Assembly (NCBI GenBank): GCA_036873755.1
Contig: JAVTVY010039344.1
Coordinates: forward strand, 62,001 to 126,000
Direction: 5' to 3'
DNA: 64,000 bases
From: Hanleya hanleyi
Taxonomy: Eukaryota > Mollusca > Polyplacophora > Lepidopleurida > Hanleyidae
Both the position numbers and the translations under genes were made by a program. This document shows, piece by piece, positions 32,980 to 43,165 of the stretch. The notes beneath the pieces are model-generated. The model did no database searches and had not been told where the DNA came from. It worked only from the letters and a program-made list of their open reading frames with translations. How positions within the stretch are numbered: position 1 is the first letter of the stretch; every line of letters begins with the position of its first letter.

Positions 32980-33314
32980 TCAAACACGTAGTGACGTAGT
33001 GGGTTTACTTGGTGTAGAGCTCGATGTGGACTGTATACTCGGTGTGGTGCTCGATGCGGCTTGTACACGTGGTGTGGTGGTGATGACTGGGCTCGTTTCG
33101 ATCACGGGGTTGACTGGTGTAGAGAAGGTCTGTAGACTGGTTTGACTGCCACTCACAGCTGGAGTTGGTTAAGTAGAGTGCTGAGATAGGCTACGTCGCA
33201 AAACACTCCTCCGTACAACACACTCAGCAGGATTAGCAATATCACCACAAAGCCCACTTGCGCTTTGCGCGTTTTGGGAGACGCTGTGTTCAGAGGCAGC
33301 TGCTGTTGGCCCAT
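32980..33314 (-). pseudogene. Type II membrane protein with Ser/Thr-rich tail (block B)
   Basis: Starts MGQQQLPLNTASPKTRKAQV at 33314; one membrane span (GFVVILLILLSVLYGGVF) and CDVAYLSTLL, then after a one-base frame change a long Ser/Thr/Pro/Val tail (TTTPRVQAASSTTPSIQSTS) to a stop at 32980. The layout matches the 45.8 kb gene in element C: short basic N-terminus inside, one span, O-glycosylation-like stalk outside. A receptor-binding or envelope-type role is possible but not shown. Confidence 0.6.
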
Positions 33315-33370
33315 AGCGCCGTGTTCATGGTCGAACGTGAAATGAAGTATGACGGTAGTTAGGTCTGGTT

Positions 33371-34944
33371 TTATAGTCGTTTCACCTGGTTGGCCGCGAC
33401 CCAGGAATTGAAGGAACTGGGCCAGCCTTGCCATTTCACGAAATGAAACAGTTTGCCACGGCGTCGCTCGATTTTCAAAATCTGCTCCACCGTGTAGTAG
33501 TCTTGCTTTGTTTTTACGACAGGCTGTAATTCCGTGTCGTAAAACGTCCCTAGCAACGGTTCCCCTTGAAGATCTTCCAGTTCATAGATTCGCTGCTGTC
33601 GGGGTAGTCGGCGTTTAATCAGGAAGTGCTCATTGCCCCAGTTGGACAAGTAACTTTTCTCAAATTGACCTTTGACTTTACTGATCCGTACAGGGTCCCC
33701 GACCTTGAACACCTCCTTCGGCGTTCGCTGCGATTGCCTGGGGTACAAGACACGCCGGACTTGGGCTTCATTGCGTTGGGTCACGGTAATGAGGGCTCTC
33801 TCTATACTCCGGTGATAGGCTCGATTGTAACCACTCACAAGTTTCGGGAGAACATCGATGTACCGCCTTGTATTCTTATAGGTGAAATATTTATACATGC
33901 GGCCTTTGAATGTCCTGTTGAACCTTTCAACAACGGAAGCCTTGGTCTCGTTGTACGTATGGAAGAAAAATACCTTCTGGGTTTTCAGAAACTGTTGGAA
34001 CGGTCTGTTGAGGAATTTCGTGCCTTCGTCGGTTTGCAAATACAAGGGTTTGCGCTCGGCCTTGAGGATGTTCTTGAACGCCGCTATGAGATTCGCCCCC
34101 GTTTTCGTCCGGATGGGTACCACCCACGCATACTTCGACAGGATATCGATGCACGTCAAGATATACCGATTCCCATCGTTGTGTTTGGCACAGGCGCTCA
34201 TATCGACCAAATCCGCTTGCCACTGGGCATCTATACCACCCACGATGACCCGGTTCCGTAGAAAATGGTGACGGACAGATCGATGTATGGTATAGGTGTC
34301 TTGTTTTTTTAACCAAACTCGGACTTGGGCACGTTGTATCCCCTGGGGTTTGGCCGCTCGATAGAGAGCCGACAATGCACTATAGGCCGCCGGACTGTAT
34401 AAGTTATCCAACACCTTCTCCCAGCTCTTCATGGTGACAAATGATGTTGGACCCTGGCTCTGTCGTTTATTCATAACGGGTATATCTTGGGCCGGAGTTT
34501 CTTTCTGGTTTTCTTCGTTGGCTTCTGCCAGCACATTTTCCATGGTAAATGACCAGTCCAACTCGTCTGATGACCGCTCTTCCTCCGTAAGCACTTGATC
34601 CACATCTGCCACGGCATCTCCCAATGCAGACCATAGAACAGGGTGAAGGGTAAAATGCACTGTACCCCCATTTAGCCGAGCCAATTGAGCAAAAAAAGGG
34701 GCCACGTCGGATGTACACATCGTGACACAAGTGGATGAGATCGCCGTCCAGTTCACCAGACAACACCCGTTTGAATTTGGTCCAGCCCTCCCGGGACAGA
34801 CGAATGTGAGCCGGGAACGGTTGTGTAGGGTCTGCATCACAGATGTCTCCCACCTCCTCCATGATATCGACCGTATTCGCATAGACGTGCAGAAAAAACC
34901 TCGGGGGTCAAGCTGAGAAACGCCCGTATTGTATGCTCCGTCAT
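33371..34944 (-). pseudogene. Module-chromodomain integrase (block B), catalytic core intact
   Basis: Retroviral-type integrase of Polintons. The open frame 33371-34700 carries the DDE core: first Asp in WQADLVDMSA, second Asp in LYLQTDEGTKFLN, Glu in SVVERFNRTFKGRMYKYF, then an SH3-like region (KVGDPVRISKVKGQFEKSYL) and a C-terminal chromodomain (YTVEQILKIERRRGKLFHFV, KWQGWPSSFNSW). Upstream of the core are EKVLDNLYSPAAYSALSALY and QVRVWLKKQDTY. The best start is ATG 34944 behind a TATA box. From there two frame changes (near 34890 and 34690) lead through a module shared with the 35.0-35.5 kb gene (LSREGWTKFKRVLSGELDGD) and ALGDAVADVDQVLTEEERSS into the integrase. So the native protein appears to be a module-integrase fusion of about 520 residues. 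Confidence 0.88.
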
Positions 34945-35000
34945 GGTCAGTACGTGAATGGTACCAGATTTGACTGTCTCTCGTATTTATAGGGAGAAAA
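34945..35000 (-). promoter_or_regulatory. Promoter copy 1 (integrase)
   Basis: Minus strand reads CTATAAATACGAGAGACAGTC then about 30 nt and ACCATG. The same ATA-ATACGAGxGxCAGTCA motif occurs at about 35575-35597 and 35652-35672, each upstream of a CAACCATGTCACC start. See the triplication finding. Confidence 0.55.
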
Positions 35001-35040
35001 AGTTTATGACGTGAGATCAAAGGATCGGGTGGTCATGTCA

Positions 35041-35537
35041 CTAGGCTGACCGTCTAGCCGGATAGTCAATGGCATCGTCGTCTGCCTCCGCTTCATCGCT
35101 GGGTTTGGTAATTTGTTCGTTGGGTTCTGCCGCCGCTTCACTCAGGGCACGAGCCCAGCCCAACTGAACAGATGACCGCTCGTCCGAATTAAACAGCTGG
35201 TCCACGATAGGCACCACTTTCTCGAAGGCTGTCCACAGATAGGGGTCTAGGGTGAAGCCTCGCGTAGGGTCTTGGTAACGGCCCAGGCATGGGAAGAATG
35301 TCCAAGGTGTACGTAGATGGCATTGTCTATGTGGATGAGGTTTCCGTCGAGTTCACCGCTCAACACCCGTTTAAATTTGGTCCAGCCGTCACGGCGTAGC
35401 GTAACCGTATTCGAATAGGTCTCAGCGCGCGACCAGGAAACATCTCCACGGTCTTCAACGATGGTGACTTTATCTTCATAGACGTGTAACCCCACCCGGG
35501 GTGTAAGGGGAAGGATGGCTCGTAGGACTGGTGACAT
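35041..35537 (-). pseudogene. Stand-alone paralogue of the integrase N-terminal module
   Basis: Starts MSPVLRAILPLTPRVGLHVY at 35537. Key block VTLRRDGWTKFKRVLSGELD then GNLIHIDNAIYVHLG, nearly identical to the module in the integrase fusion. A frameshift near 35260 leads to GFTLDPYLWTAFEKVVPIVD, NSDERSSVQLGWARALSEA and an acidic tail (DEAEADDDAIDYPARRSA). About 165 codons. The hxLxxxxWxKh motif after beta-like strands is reminiscent of PC4/Sub1-type ssDNA-binding proteins, but this is a guess by eye. It lacks any integrase part, so it may be a regulator derived from, or the source of, the integrase module. Confidence 0.6.
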
Positions 35538-35690
35538 GGTTGACCCAATGACGAACGGTGAATGACACACACTCTGACTGTCTCTCGTATTTATGGTCAG
35601 GTCCCTCGGTGACATGGTTGACGCAATGACGATCGTTGAACGACGCACACTGTGACTGACCCTCGTATATATCGGTTGCACATAAGCGCA
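35538..35690 (-). promoter_or_regulatory. Tandem promoter copies 2 and 3
   Basis: Two copies of ATA(A/T)ATACGAGxGxCAGTCA...TCAxTG(G/C)GTCAACCATG in tandem: one (TATA near 35595) leads to ATG 35537, the other (near 35655) to ATG at about 35617, which opens only a short reading frame. The duplication includes the first codons, MSP. Confidence 0.55.
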
Positions 35691-35730
35691 TCTGTGGAGG
35701 CTCTGAAGAGCCGTTCTTTTTATGTCGCTG

Positions 35731-36057
35731 TCATTGCCACAGCGTCAGGGTCAATAGGGCAAAGACCATTACTAGCCCAACGAGCCGTCGCTGGTTCTGG
35801 CTTGAGCGCTCGTGGTCCATAGTCCGGGCATCAATGATGGCTGTCATAGTCCAGTAGTGATGAGTGATAGCACACCTCTCCATCGAGTGCACTCTGTCGA
35901 GGACCGCTTCTGTGAACTCTTTCAGGATCTGGCGTCGCCCCTCGTTGTCGTCACCATCTGCAAATATGGACCGAACCACTGCTCGGCAATCCATGAGTGA
36001 ATTAACCACGGTCGCATGATGTAAAATGCGAGTCGCATAGGGATGGGTCTCCGTCAT
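35731..36057 (-). CDS. Unknown 108-aa tail-anchored protein (block B), intact
   Basis: Uninterrupted ORF at the integrase end of block B. Mostly helical and charged (GRRQILKEFTEAVLDRVHSM), then one C-terminal hydrophobic segment (LVGLVMVFALLTLTLW) ending one residue later. That is a tail-anchor layout, which would place the N-terminal part in the cytosol on ER or mitochondrial membrane. No domain recognised; a link to apoptosis control is only suggested by the neighbouring accessory genes elsewhere in the window. The distance to the next gene is about 50 nt. Confidence 0.5.
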   Translation of the reverse strand: MTETHPYATRILHHATVVNSLMDCRAVVRSIFADGDDNEGRRQILKEFTEAVLDRVHSMERCAITHHYWTMTAIIDARTMDHERSSQNQRRLVGLVMVFALLTLTLWQ

Positions 36058-36099
36058 GGCTCTTCAACCGTAGGAATGGGATGTGGGATCCAGAGGGAC

Positions 36100-36460
36100 G
36101 TGTTTTATAGACCATGTCACACATGAGCACCTATACGTAGCTCTACGGGTGCAGCACTTTTCCCACAATTCCCTGTCTGCGCATGCGCAGAATGTTGAGC
36201 ACGGACGACACACTAGTCCAGGAGGATGCTCCCTCACGACTGCTTTACATTGATACCTCACTCGACTCCATCGGACAAATAGTGGCCCACCTAGATCCCA
36301 AAACGTCTATTTCCATACACTTTGTCCACTGCGCATGCGCAGAATGACGTCATTCCACGTCACATCCATCCCCACGGATGCTCCTTCACGAATGCTTCAC
36401 AGTGATACCCCATACGACTCCATAGGACCAATAGTGGCCCACCTAGATCCCAAAATACGT
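36100..36460 (-). repeat. Two units of the 153-bp repeat between block B and element C
   Basis: CTGCGCATGCGCAGAATG occurs at 36178 and again 153 bp later at 36331, in inverse orientation to the 26.3-27.7 kb array, with CGTGAAGGAGCATCC- and GTCTAGGTGGGCCACTATTG-type flanks (reverse complement). The second unit runs straight into PolB N-terminal sequence at about 36467. Confidence 0.85.
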
Positions 36461-36466
36461 GGAAGC

Positions 36467-39400
36467 CCTCTTCCTACCTACGCTGAGAGCATTTTTACAG
36501 ACCAAGCTACAGCCTTCAAATTGAATATGACATTTGGGTACATCTTACACCATAAAGAGACGGACCAGTTACGGTATTTTTACCCTAGCAATAATACTTA
36601 TGTGTTTGACCAGCCGTTCACGGTGACGGATGCTATTTCTCTCGATCCCATCGTCGAGCAACTCACTACGTTAGATCCTTTGAAATGGGCCCGGTTGCAA
36701 CGTCTCAGCACCAAATGGACTGTGGAAATTGTGACGAACGTCACATTTTTCGTGACCAAATTGAAAGATCATCCCATCGGCGCTCCTGTCATTCTTCCGA
36801 CTTGGCTGCTCTGTCGAAAAGGCATGTATGCGTTAACGACGGGTAAAAACGGGGCATAAAAAGACCGGAAGTGTCTGTTTCGGTGTTTGGTCGTTCATTT
36901 GAACGAGTGTAATTCCCAGGCTTGTGATACAGTGGCAGATGGCTATTGGGAAGAGTATCTAGAGGCACAAGACATAGATCCGCTGCGGTTCCGGGGAGTG
37001 CCATTCAAGTATTTGGATGTCGTGGAATCGCTTTTCCAGGTGAATATCTTTGTATACCGTTTAACACGGGAGGAGGACGGTGACACACCTCAATGTGTGG
37101 CTGAATTGGGGCATCGCTCAACAGAACGGTATGCCTCTACGATGAAAGTCAATGTCTTCGACAACGGTGGGGTGAATCATTTTCCCCTCATCTACGATAT
37201 GAGCTTGTACGCGCAATCCTACTGTTGTTCTCAATGCCATCGGGTGTTTCATCGCTCGGCCAACTTACATCAGCACGAGAAGATTTGTGACAACACTGTG
37301 GAGCGGAAATTTCCTGGTGGTGTGTACCATAACACGCCTATTATTTTCGAAGAGCTGGCTGATGAGGGTCTTATGATACCACTACAGGACCGTTATTTGC
37401 CATACCGGGCGTGCTATGTTTCGTTTCGTCCGGGGACTCCCATGACCTGATTACCCGGATGATTTATTTAGAGGAAGTCAGTGCGGCCAGTACGAAACTG
37501 TTGGTGTCCAAGTTCCAGGACGTACTGGACCTACTCGACGATCGTATTCCTACACCTGGTGTGTTCTTCAGCGACGATGAAGAGTCGGAGACGGAGTCGG
37601 ACTCGGAGTCGGAGATAGAGGATATTCAGCCCAAGGATGTAACCTTACCCAAGCCGTATGCGGAAAATTGAAAGGCCGATTCCTACAATACTTGTCTCAG
37701 TTACCCGTCCTCGGCTTCAATTCGGGCCGATACGATCTCAACATGGTGAAGGAATTTCTCCACCCCTACTTGGCCCAGTCCAATACCATCAAGTCCGTCA
37801 TCAAAAAGATCAATAATCACATGGCCCTGTCCACCATGTCTCTCAATTTCCTGGAGGTACGCAGCTACCTAGCTCCCAATTATAGCTATGATCAGTGCGT
37901 GAAGGCCTATGACTGTGCACAAACCAAAGGGAGGTTCCCTTACACCTATATATCCACGCTCGACCGCTTGGAGGAAACACAGTTGCCACCCCGGGACGCT
38001 TTCGTCGACGATCTCAAGCAGGTGGAATGTTCCGAAGAAACGTACCGGGAACTAAAGCAGGTATGGAACGACCAACGCATGCAGACCTTGTGAAATTTCC
38101 TGGTGTATTAGATGTCGTTCCATTCCTCGAAGCGGCCGAGAAAATGGTCCAACTTTTTCGGGATCAAATGCACGTCGACATATTCAAGGAGTGCTTAAGG
38201 TTACCGGGTCTTGCTCTTCGCCATCTCTTTCAAGATTTACCTACCTACTTTTCGCTCATTCAACAAAGAGACGAGGACATGCATGATTGTTTGAAGCAGA
38301 ACATCGTCGGTAGGCCCAGTCTTATTTTTCATCGCTACCACGAGAAGGAAGTCACAACCATTCGAGGTGGGAAACCCTGTGACAAAATCATTGGATTTGA
38401 TGCCAATGCCTTCTACCTGTGGTCCCTAATCCAGCCCATGCCAAGCGGTCATTATACGCGCTGGTTGGCGGAAGGCCAGCATTTCACACCTCAACGTACA
38501 CCGTACAAACATCTCGCTGACCAGTGGTTGGACTGGGAAGCCTATCGACGGAGAATTTCTATACGACATCAAACCAACGCCAGAGAGAAGCGGATAGGAG
38601 ATCGCCGACTCCCCGTCGATGGATTTACCCTTGTGGTTAGAACACCTACCATATTTCAATTTTACGGGTGTTACTGGCACGGCCACGAATGTCACTTCAG
38701 CGCTGGACGCTTCAACGAACGGCGAGGCAAAACAGCAGAAGAACTACGGGCAGAAGTGGTCGAGAACGGGGATTACGTGAAAGAGTTGGGGTACCACCTG
38801 ATCGAAATGTGGAAGTGTGAATTTCACACCATGTGCCAGAACCTCCCAAACTTACGCCACTTCCTTAAAGCGCGAGAGTATCCCCTCAGTCACCGGTGAC
38901 TCCTGACTAACCCCACAGATTCTCGACGCCGTTCGTTCCGGGGACTTATGCGGCTTTGTAGAATGCGATCTCCATGTTCCCGACAATCTGAAGCCACTAT
39001 TCGCCCAGTGCCCGCCCGTCTTTGACATTGGAGAGGCCATGGGGGCCTACGCTCAGGAACACCACTGCCTGCCTCAACCTCGTCGGATGCTGATTGGGAG
39101 CATGTGGGGGGAGAAAATCTTGCTGGGCACCCCTCTACTAAAGTGGTACATGAGTCACTCCAAGTGACGAGAGTCCACGAGTGTTTTGCGGGCCATGACA
39201 ACACCGTGATGTCTGCCCGTCGTCAAAGAGATAAAGATCCCAGTAAGGCCATTATCGGTGAATCCGGGAAACTGACGGGCAATGGCTACTATGGGAAAAC
39301 CGTTACCAACCAAGACAAGCACGTCAACGTAAATATCTGCACTACCCCACAAGCGCGCAAAAACATCACCTCGTCACTGTTTCGGTCCGTCGAGGGCATC

Positions 39401-40180
39401 GATGACGATACGTATGAAGTCACTTCAGCCAAAAAGACCACGCGTTACAACCTACCGCTCCAAATTGGATGTATGGTGTACCAGGAGGCCAAGCTGAGGA
39501 TGCTGAAATTTTTATACGATTTCATGGGTGTGTATTTCAACCCATCAGACTGTTAATTGATGGAGATGGACACCGATTCTGCCTACATGGCTGTCTCTAG
39601 TGCGGATTGGGAGTCACTCGTCAAACCGGAACTACGAGCCCGGTATGAGGCGGAACGGGACCAGTGGCTACCGAGAAACGACCATTACCAGTACGACAAG
39701 CGAACTCTGGGGTTGTTTAACTTAGACTGGAGTGGTGATGCCATGATCGCCCTGTCGTCCAAGACGTTCTACTGTTACGGTGGAGACGAAAACAACAAGT
39801 TCAGCTGCGAAGGGATCAACCGACGCGACCCTGCCATTAAAAAAGTTCTCTACCTGGACGTACTCCAAAGCCAGGCCAGTGCTAGTGGAACCAACAGAGG
39901 ATTCCGGGTCGTCGACCACCAGATGCCGAGGTGCATTCAGCAACGGGATGCCTTCACTTTCTTTTATCCCAAACGGAAAGTCCTTCCCGATGGAGTAAGT
40001 ACCCCCTACCTGGACTTTGGAGAAAAAAATGGCATCACAGTTTTTGTTGTATATACACATTTTTTCTACTGTATTGTTTACATTCTTGTACATATTCTAT
40101 ACATTCTTGTTCACCTGAATAAAAAAACCCAGTCAAAACGCCACTTGTGTTCTCATGAATTTTTTATTGAACATCAATGA
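36467..40180 (+). pseudogene. Polinton family B DNA polymerase (element C)
   Basis: Protein-primed replicative polymerase. In order: N-terminal DQATAFKLNMTFGYIL; CSQCHRVFHRSANLHQHEKI and FPGGVYHNTPIIFEEL (about 37200-37350); then a missing segment, so the Exo I DxE is absent; CFVSSGDSHDLITRM; acidic SESEIED linker; Exo II GFNSGRYDLNMVKEFL (37700s); Exo III-type NYSYDQCVKAYDC; palm motif A region GFDANAFYLWSLIQPMPSGH (38390s); FQFYGCYWHGHEC; LIGSMWGEKILLGTPLLKWY; motif B-type KLTGNGYYGK; motif C MEMDTDSAYMA (39560s). At least four frame changes (about 37420, 37670, 38060, 38900-39100) and in-frame TAA at 36857 and 39554. Confidence 0.9.
40118..40123 (+). terminator. Polyadenylation signal of element C PolB
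   Basis: AATAAA followed by an A run, shortly after the PolB coding sequence fades out (about 40020) and before the convergent late block. Confidence 0.5.
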
Positions 40181-40189
40181 ACGTCAGAA

Positions 40190-40639
40190 CAATAACGTCA
40201 GAACAACAAACAATAAAACACCGCGCGGTGCATTGAATAAATTAAGACTACAAACGTCTTGTCCGTCATTCATAATTCAGCCGTCGTCCATTAAAAATAT
40301 CCGCGTCCATAATCCAAAGACCTATTCCATATTCCATATAACAGTAATAGCACCAAATTCAAAAGGACAATCATAGTATACATAAACATAGGCTAGTTTC
40401 CTGCAAGAGAGAAGCGGTCAACAGTTTTCAATGATGCCGACAAGACATCATTATGTTCCAAATATATAAAATCCGTATCGCTGATCAGTATTCTTAATCC
40501 ATAATATTCGTTGCAAAGTCGTTATCTAAAGAATGATGTATCTCAGTCACGCTTTGATTGTGACTGTTCATATGAGTACCATGAGGATTTTGAAGTACAA
40601 GGGTTCATACGGCCCCTAGTCCCGGGTTAAGCGGAATTA
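40190..40639. other. AT-rich spacer between PolB and the retroelement scrap
   Basis: No gene seen; A/T-rich, CATTGAATAAATTAAG and similar. Normally PolB and protease converge closely in such elements, so this spacer was probably inserted together with the retroelement fragment. Confidence 0.35.
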
Positions 40640-40955
40640 GACACAAGTTACGAAACGTAACGCCTTAGATCTTGCACGCCACGCTCGTATTTTGCTATCA
40701 GCATGCGATATGCATCGCCGAATTTGAGAAACTTTGAGTGGAGGCGCTTGTTGGAATAGCCCGGTTTTATAAGTTTCTGCAACACTGTTTTGTGACGTTG
40801 ATTAAAATCGTCACATTTAACACAGGATCTAGCGAATGCTACTAGGCGAGATATGTATACGCCATATGCAGGTCCCACTGGAATATTTCTATCCAGAAAG
40901 GGATAGCTTACGATGTCGAAATTGTAATCATGTCTTTTGTCATAAAGTCGACGAG
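40640..40955 (-). pseudogene. C-terminal fragment of a reverse-transcriptase retroelement
   Basis: Minus strand reads NFDIVSYPFLDRNIPVGPAY, then GVYISRLVAFARSCVKCDDF, NQRHKTVLQKLIKPGY and LHSKFLKFGDAYRMLIAKYE. The pattern FPFLD...P..P.YGVYISQLIRFAR.C...DF..R...L..KLL.QGY....L...F.KF..RY..L...Y is the C-terminal tail of a widespread invertebrate reverse-transcriptase family (recognised by eye; family name not certain). It lacks the RT core, so it is a truncated insertion in element C between PolB and protease. Confidence 0.6.
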
Positions 40956-40968
40956 AGAGAATGCCCGC

Positions 40969-41462
40969 TCAACCAGAGAAATGGGGCATGAACAACCAGA
41001 GATGTGGGGCATGAACATTAAAACGAGAGGCAGCCCAGTCGTACACTAAGACATCACGGTCTTCGGCTTGAGAATAATCATCAAACATCTGTACGATCGT
41101 TTGCATAGAATGTCCTCTACTCCGGTGAGTGAGATAAAACACACAGTACTGTCCGCATACACTACTCAAGGGTCATTGTAATCTTTAGTATTCCAACACC
41201 AGACTGTAGTAGATTCACCCATGAACTGGACCCAATCGGGATGAACAGGTGCAAGTCCGTAGGAATCAAAGTATTCTCCTTGGCCCAGGGCGTCCACGTA
41301 TACAGTCACCCAATGTTCACCCGGTCGAGTACGAAAGTCTGTATTCAGAATGTAGGCCGCAGGGGTGGATGGAGTGGTCGGAAAGACATTGCGTGGAAAC
41401 ACACCTCGAAAGGGTACCCGGGAATCCCGCTGGAGTACGCTGATGAGCTGCTCTCTATCCAT
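40969..41462 (-). pseudogene. Adenain-like cysteine protease (element C)
   Basis: MDREQLISVLQRDSRVPFRG at 41462; RNVFPTTPSTPAAYILNTD; catalytic His in GEHWVTVYVD; acidic partner in GEYFDSYGLAP; then a frameshift near 41166; Gln/Cys pair in SSVCGQYCVFYLTHRSRGHS; EDRDVLVYDWAASRFNVHA; stop 40969. All expected active-site residues are present, though split between two frames. Follows the hexon by 11 nt. Confidence 0.88.
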
Positions 41463-41473
41463 GGTGTCTCTGA

Positions 41474-42770
41474 CTAGCTGGCATAGTCACACAGGACGTT
41501 TCTCTGCTGCTCCACTGTGATGACGTTATCAAACTCGGCGTAGCAAATCACGTTAATTGTATGGGGTAGAGCTACGGAGAAACGCAGTCCAACCGTAAGT
41601 TTCCTTTCTTGAGCAAGGCCAGTTGATGATCGTGTTCCAAAGTGGGGGTGAGGTCGAAGGCAAACAATGTGTACCCACGGCCAAATTCTCGTCGCGTGAT
41701 GGTATTACCTTCGTCCTGATTGATTTGTCCTGTGGCTGTAAACAGGTTGAGGTAGCTTCGCACATATTGATTGTTACCAAAATCCGGTTGTAACGGCCGG
41801 GCTGGAATTTGATGGCCAGCCACGTGCAGTGCCACAAAGTTCATGTTGAAATGTTGAAAGTGGAACGGATTCTCAGCCCAGTGCCCATTGAAACTGGTGT
41901 TGGTGACACACCCCAGGGTAAGACGTTTAGGTAGATCGCCTAGAAATACATTTTCTCTATTGGCCATCATCGTACCCGCTGGCACAGAGAACAGTCTTTA
42001 CGCGTCGGATGGGGTACAGGGCTGTTTTTTTCGATAAAGCTTCCATGTGACTCACCAACACTCCCTGTTGCAAATCCACGGTATGGACATAAAAGGCTGC
42101 TTCTTCTATGATGAACTTGTAATTGGGGATATCTCCGCCGGCCATCAAGGCAAAGATGGGTGGGGAACGGATCAACTTGATCTTGATGGATACACCGCTC
42201 ATCAGGTAGCGGTCTTGCAGGAACAGGTCGGCGTGCAGTCGGCCCATCATATCCACGGAGTTGCTATCGGCTGTAAATCTCTCGCGTTGGATGAACCCAT
42301 TATTTGCAATGGTGGTCGCATCCATATCCCCAGGCGAATCTCTGTAGTACAGTAGGGCTGACAACTGTGGTTTTTTGGCATCTTCTCCGTACGACAATAA
42401 CGTTTCGATGTAGGCTCGGTACAGGTATTGGTGGACGTACTGATGAGTTTATCGTTCAGACTGATATCGACCTGTTTGAACATCGAGTGCAGTCAGAGAT
42501 TCACTGGGGCTACGGCCGCATTGTCGTCGATGTTCGTCCCGTCTCCTTTCACCACTGTGGCTTTCACGTAAAAGTACGTGTGGGCTAAATCCAGGTAGGC
42601 CGTATCTTTATTTTCAATGGTAAATTCGAGCGGTCCCGTTCCCCTAAGGCTAGCCAGGGGCGATGTTCTACCCAACGACCTTCGGCGACACTGGTCTGTG
42701 TGGGTGGAATAGTCCAAAAATCCAATTCACTGTTGGTAGACGGACACGACTCGGAGTGGACGAATGCCAT
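41474..42770 (-). pseudogene. Hexon-like major capsid protein (element C)
   Basis: MAFVHSESCPSTNSELDFWT at 42770, overlapping the pVI stop as TAATG. TIPPTQTS, NKDTAYLDLAHTYFYVKATV, HSMFKQVDISLNDKLI, MMGRLHADLFLQDRYLMSGV, KLIRSPPIFALM, AEYxV-type strand in EEAAFYVHTVD, then FLGDLPKRLTLGCV, NPFHFQHFNMNFVALHVAG, FDLTPTLEHDHQ, stop 41474. TGA at 42493-42495 stands where copy B has Trp (NLWLHSMF). Frameshifts near 42640, 42400, 41990 and 41580. Double-jelly-roll capsid by family. Confidence 0.9.
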
Positions 42771-43165
42771 TATGCGAAGATGTCTCTCTTCTTCTTCTGG
42801 GGTGTGCCTCGTCGGTGTGTTGGCCGTCGAATGACTCTGCCATGTGACGGAGGTTGTCTTTTAAGGGCTTTGGGGACTAAGACGCTGCCTGCTTCTTTGG
42901 CCCGCCGTTTCAAGGCTTGTCGGGGTGCCGCCTCACCCAAGACATCACCGGCGACTTGCAGTCTACTGCGTACCGCTTGTTTGCCGACCGCTTTTACTTC
43001 ACGTGTCACCAGGTGTAAGAACGTTTTGACGATGCTTCCGAGTATGTTACCCAGCCCGTGACCTCGTTGCATGCGTGCACCGCTAAACACCTGACCTCCG
43101 CCTCCCATTTGTTCCTTGTAATAGTCTGCATAGCTGGCCGTATGGCACTGGTAAGGCACGTACAT
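42770..43165 (-). CDS. pVI-like virion protein (element C), open
   Basis: Intact 131-codon frame from MYVPYQCHTASYADYYKEQM to a basic tail ending KKRDIFA. Contains GGGQVFSGARMQRGHGLGNI, an amphipathic helix (LGSIVKTFLHLVTREVKAVG), LQVAGDVLG, ALKRRAKEAGSVLVPKALKR and RRPTHRRGTPQKKKR. Both ends overlap neighbours as TAATG (penton stop/start, hexon start/stop). Proposed membrane-active, protease-processed protein like adenovirus pVI; the RGHGLG stretch is a plausible processing region but not a strict adenain consensus. Confidence 0.75.
   Translation of the reverse strand: MYVPYQCHTASYADYYKEQMGGGGQVFSGARMQRGHGLGNILGSIVKTFLHLVTREVKAVGKQAVRSRLQVAGDVLGEAAPRQALKRRAKEAGSVLVPKALKRQPPSHGRVIRRPTHRRGTPQKKKRDIFA

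Larger units (their letters stand above)
28700..36060. mobile_element. Polinton late block B
   Basis: Minus-strand module in the order (transcription direction) tail-anchored ORF, stand-alone module gene, module-integrase, membrane protein, pX, protein K, penton, pVI, hexon, protease. It has the same order and compact spacing as element C, but the packaging ATPase is absent between pX and the membrane protein, and no PolB is attached on the protease side. Best preserved of the three blocks (integrase and pVI regions nearly open). Terminal inverted repeats could not be defined by eye. Confidence 0.8.

Noticed and set aside
33626..34261. 211-codon plus-strand ORF opposite the integrase
   Set aside because: Antisense shadow of the integrase core; no independent protein signal.
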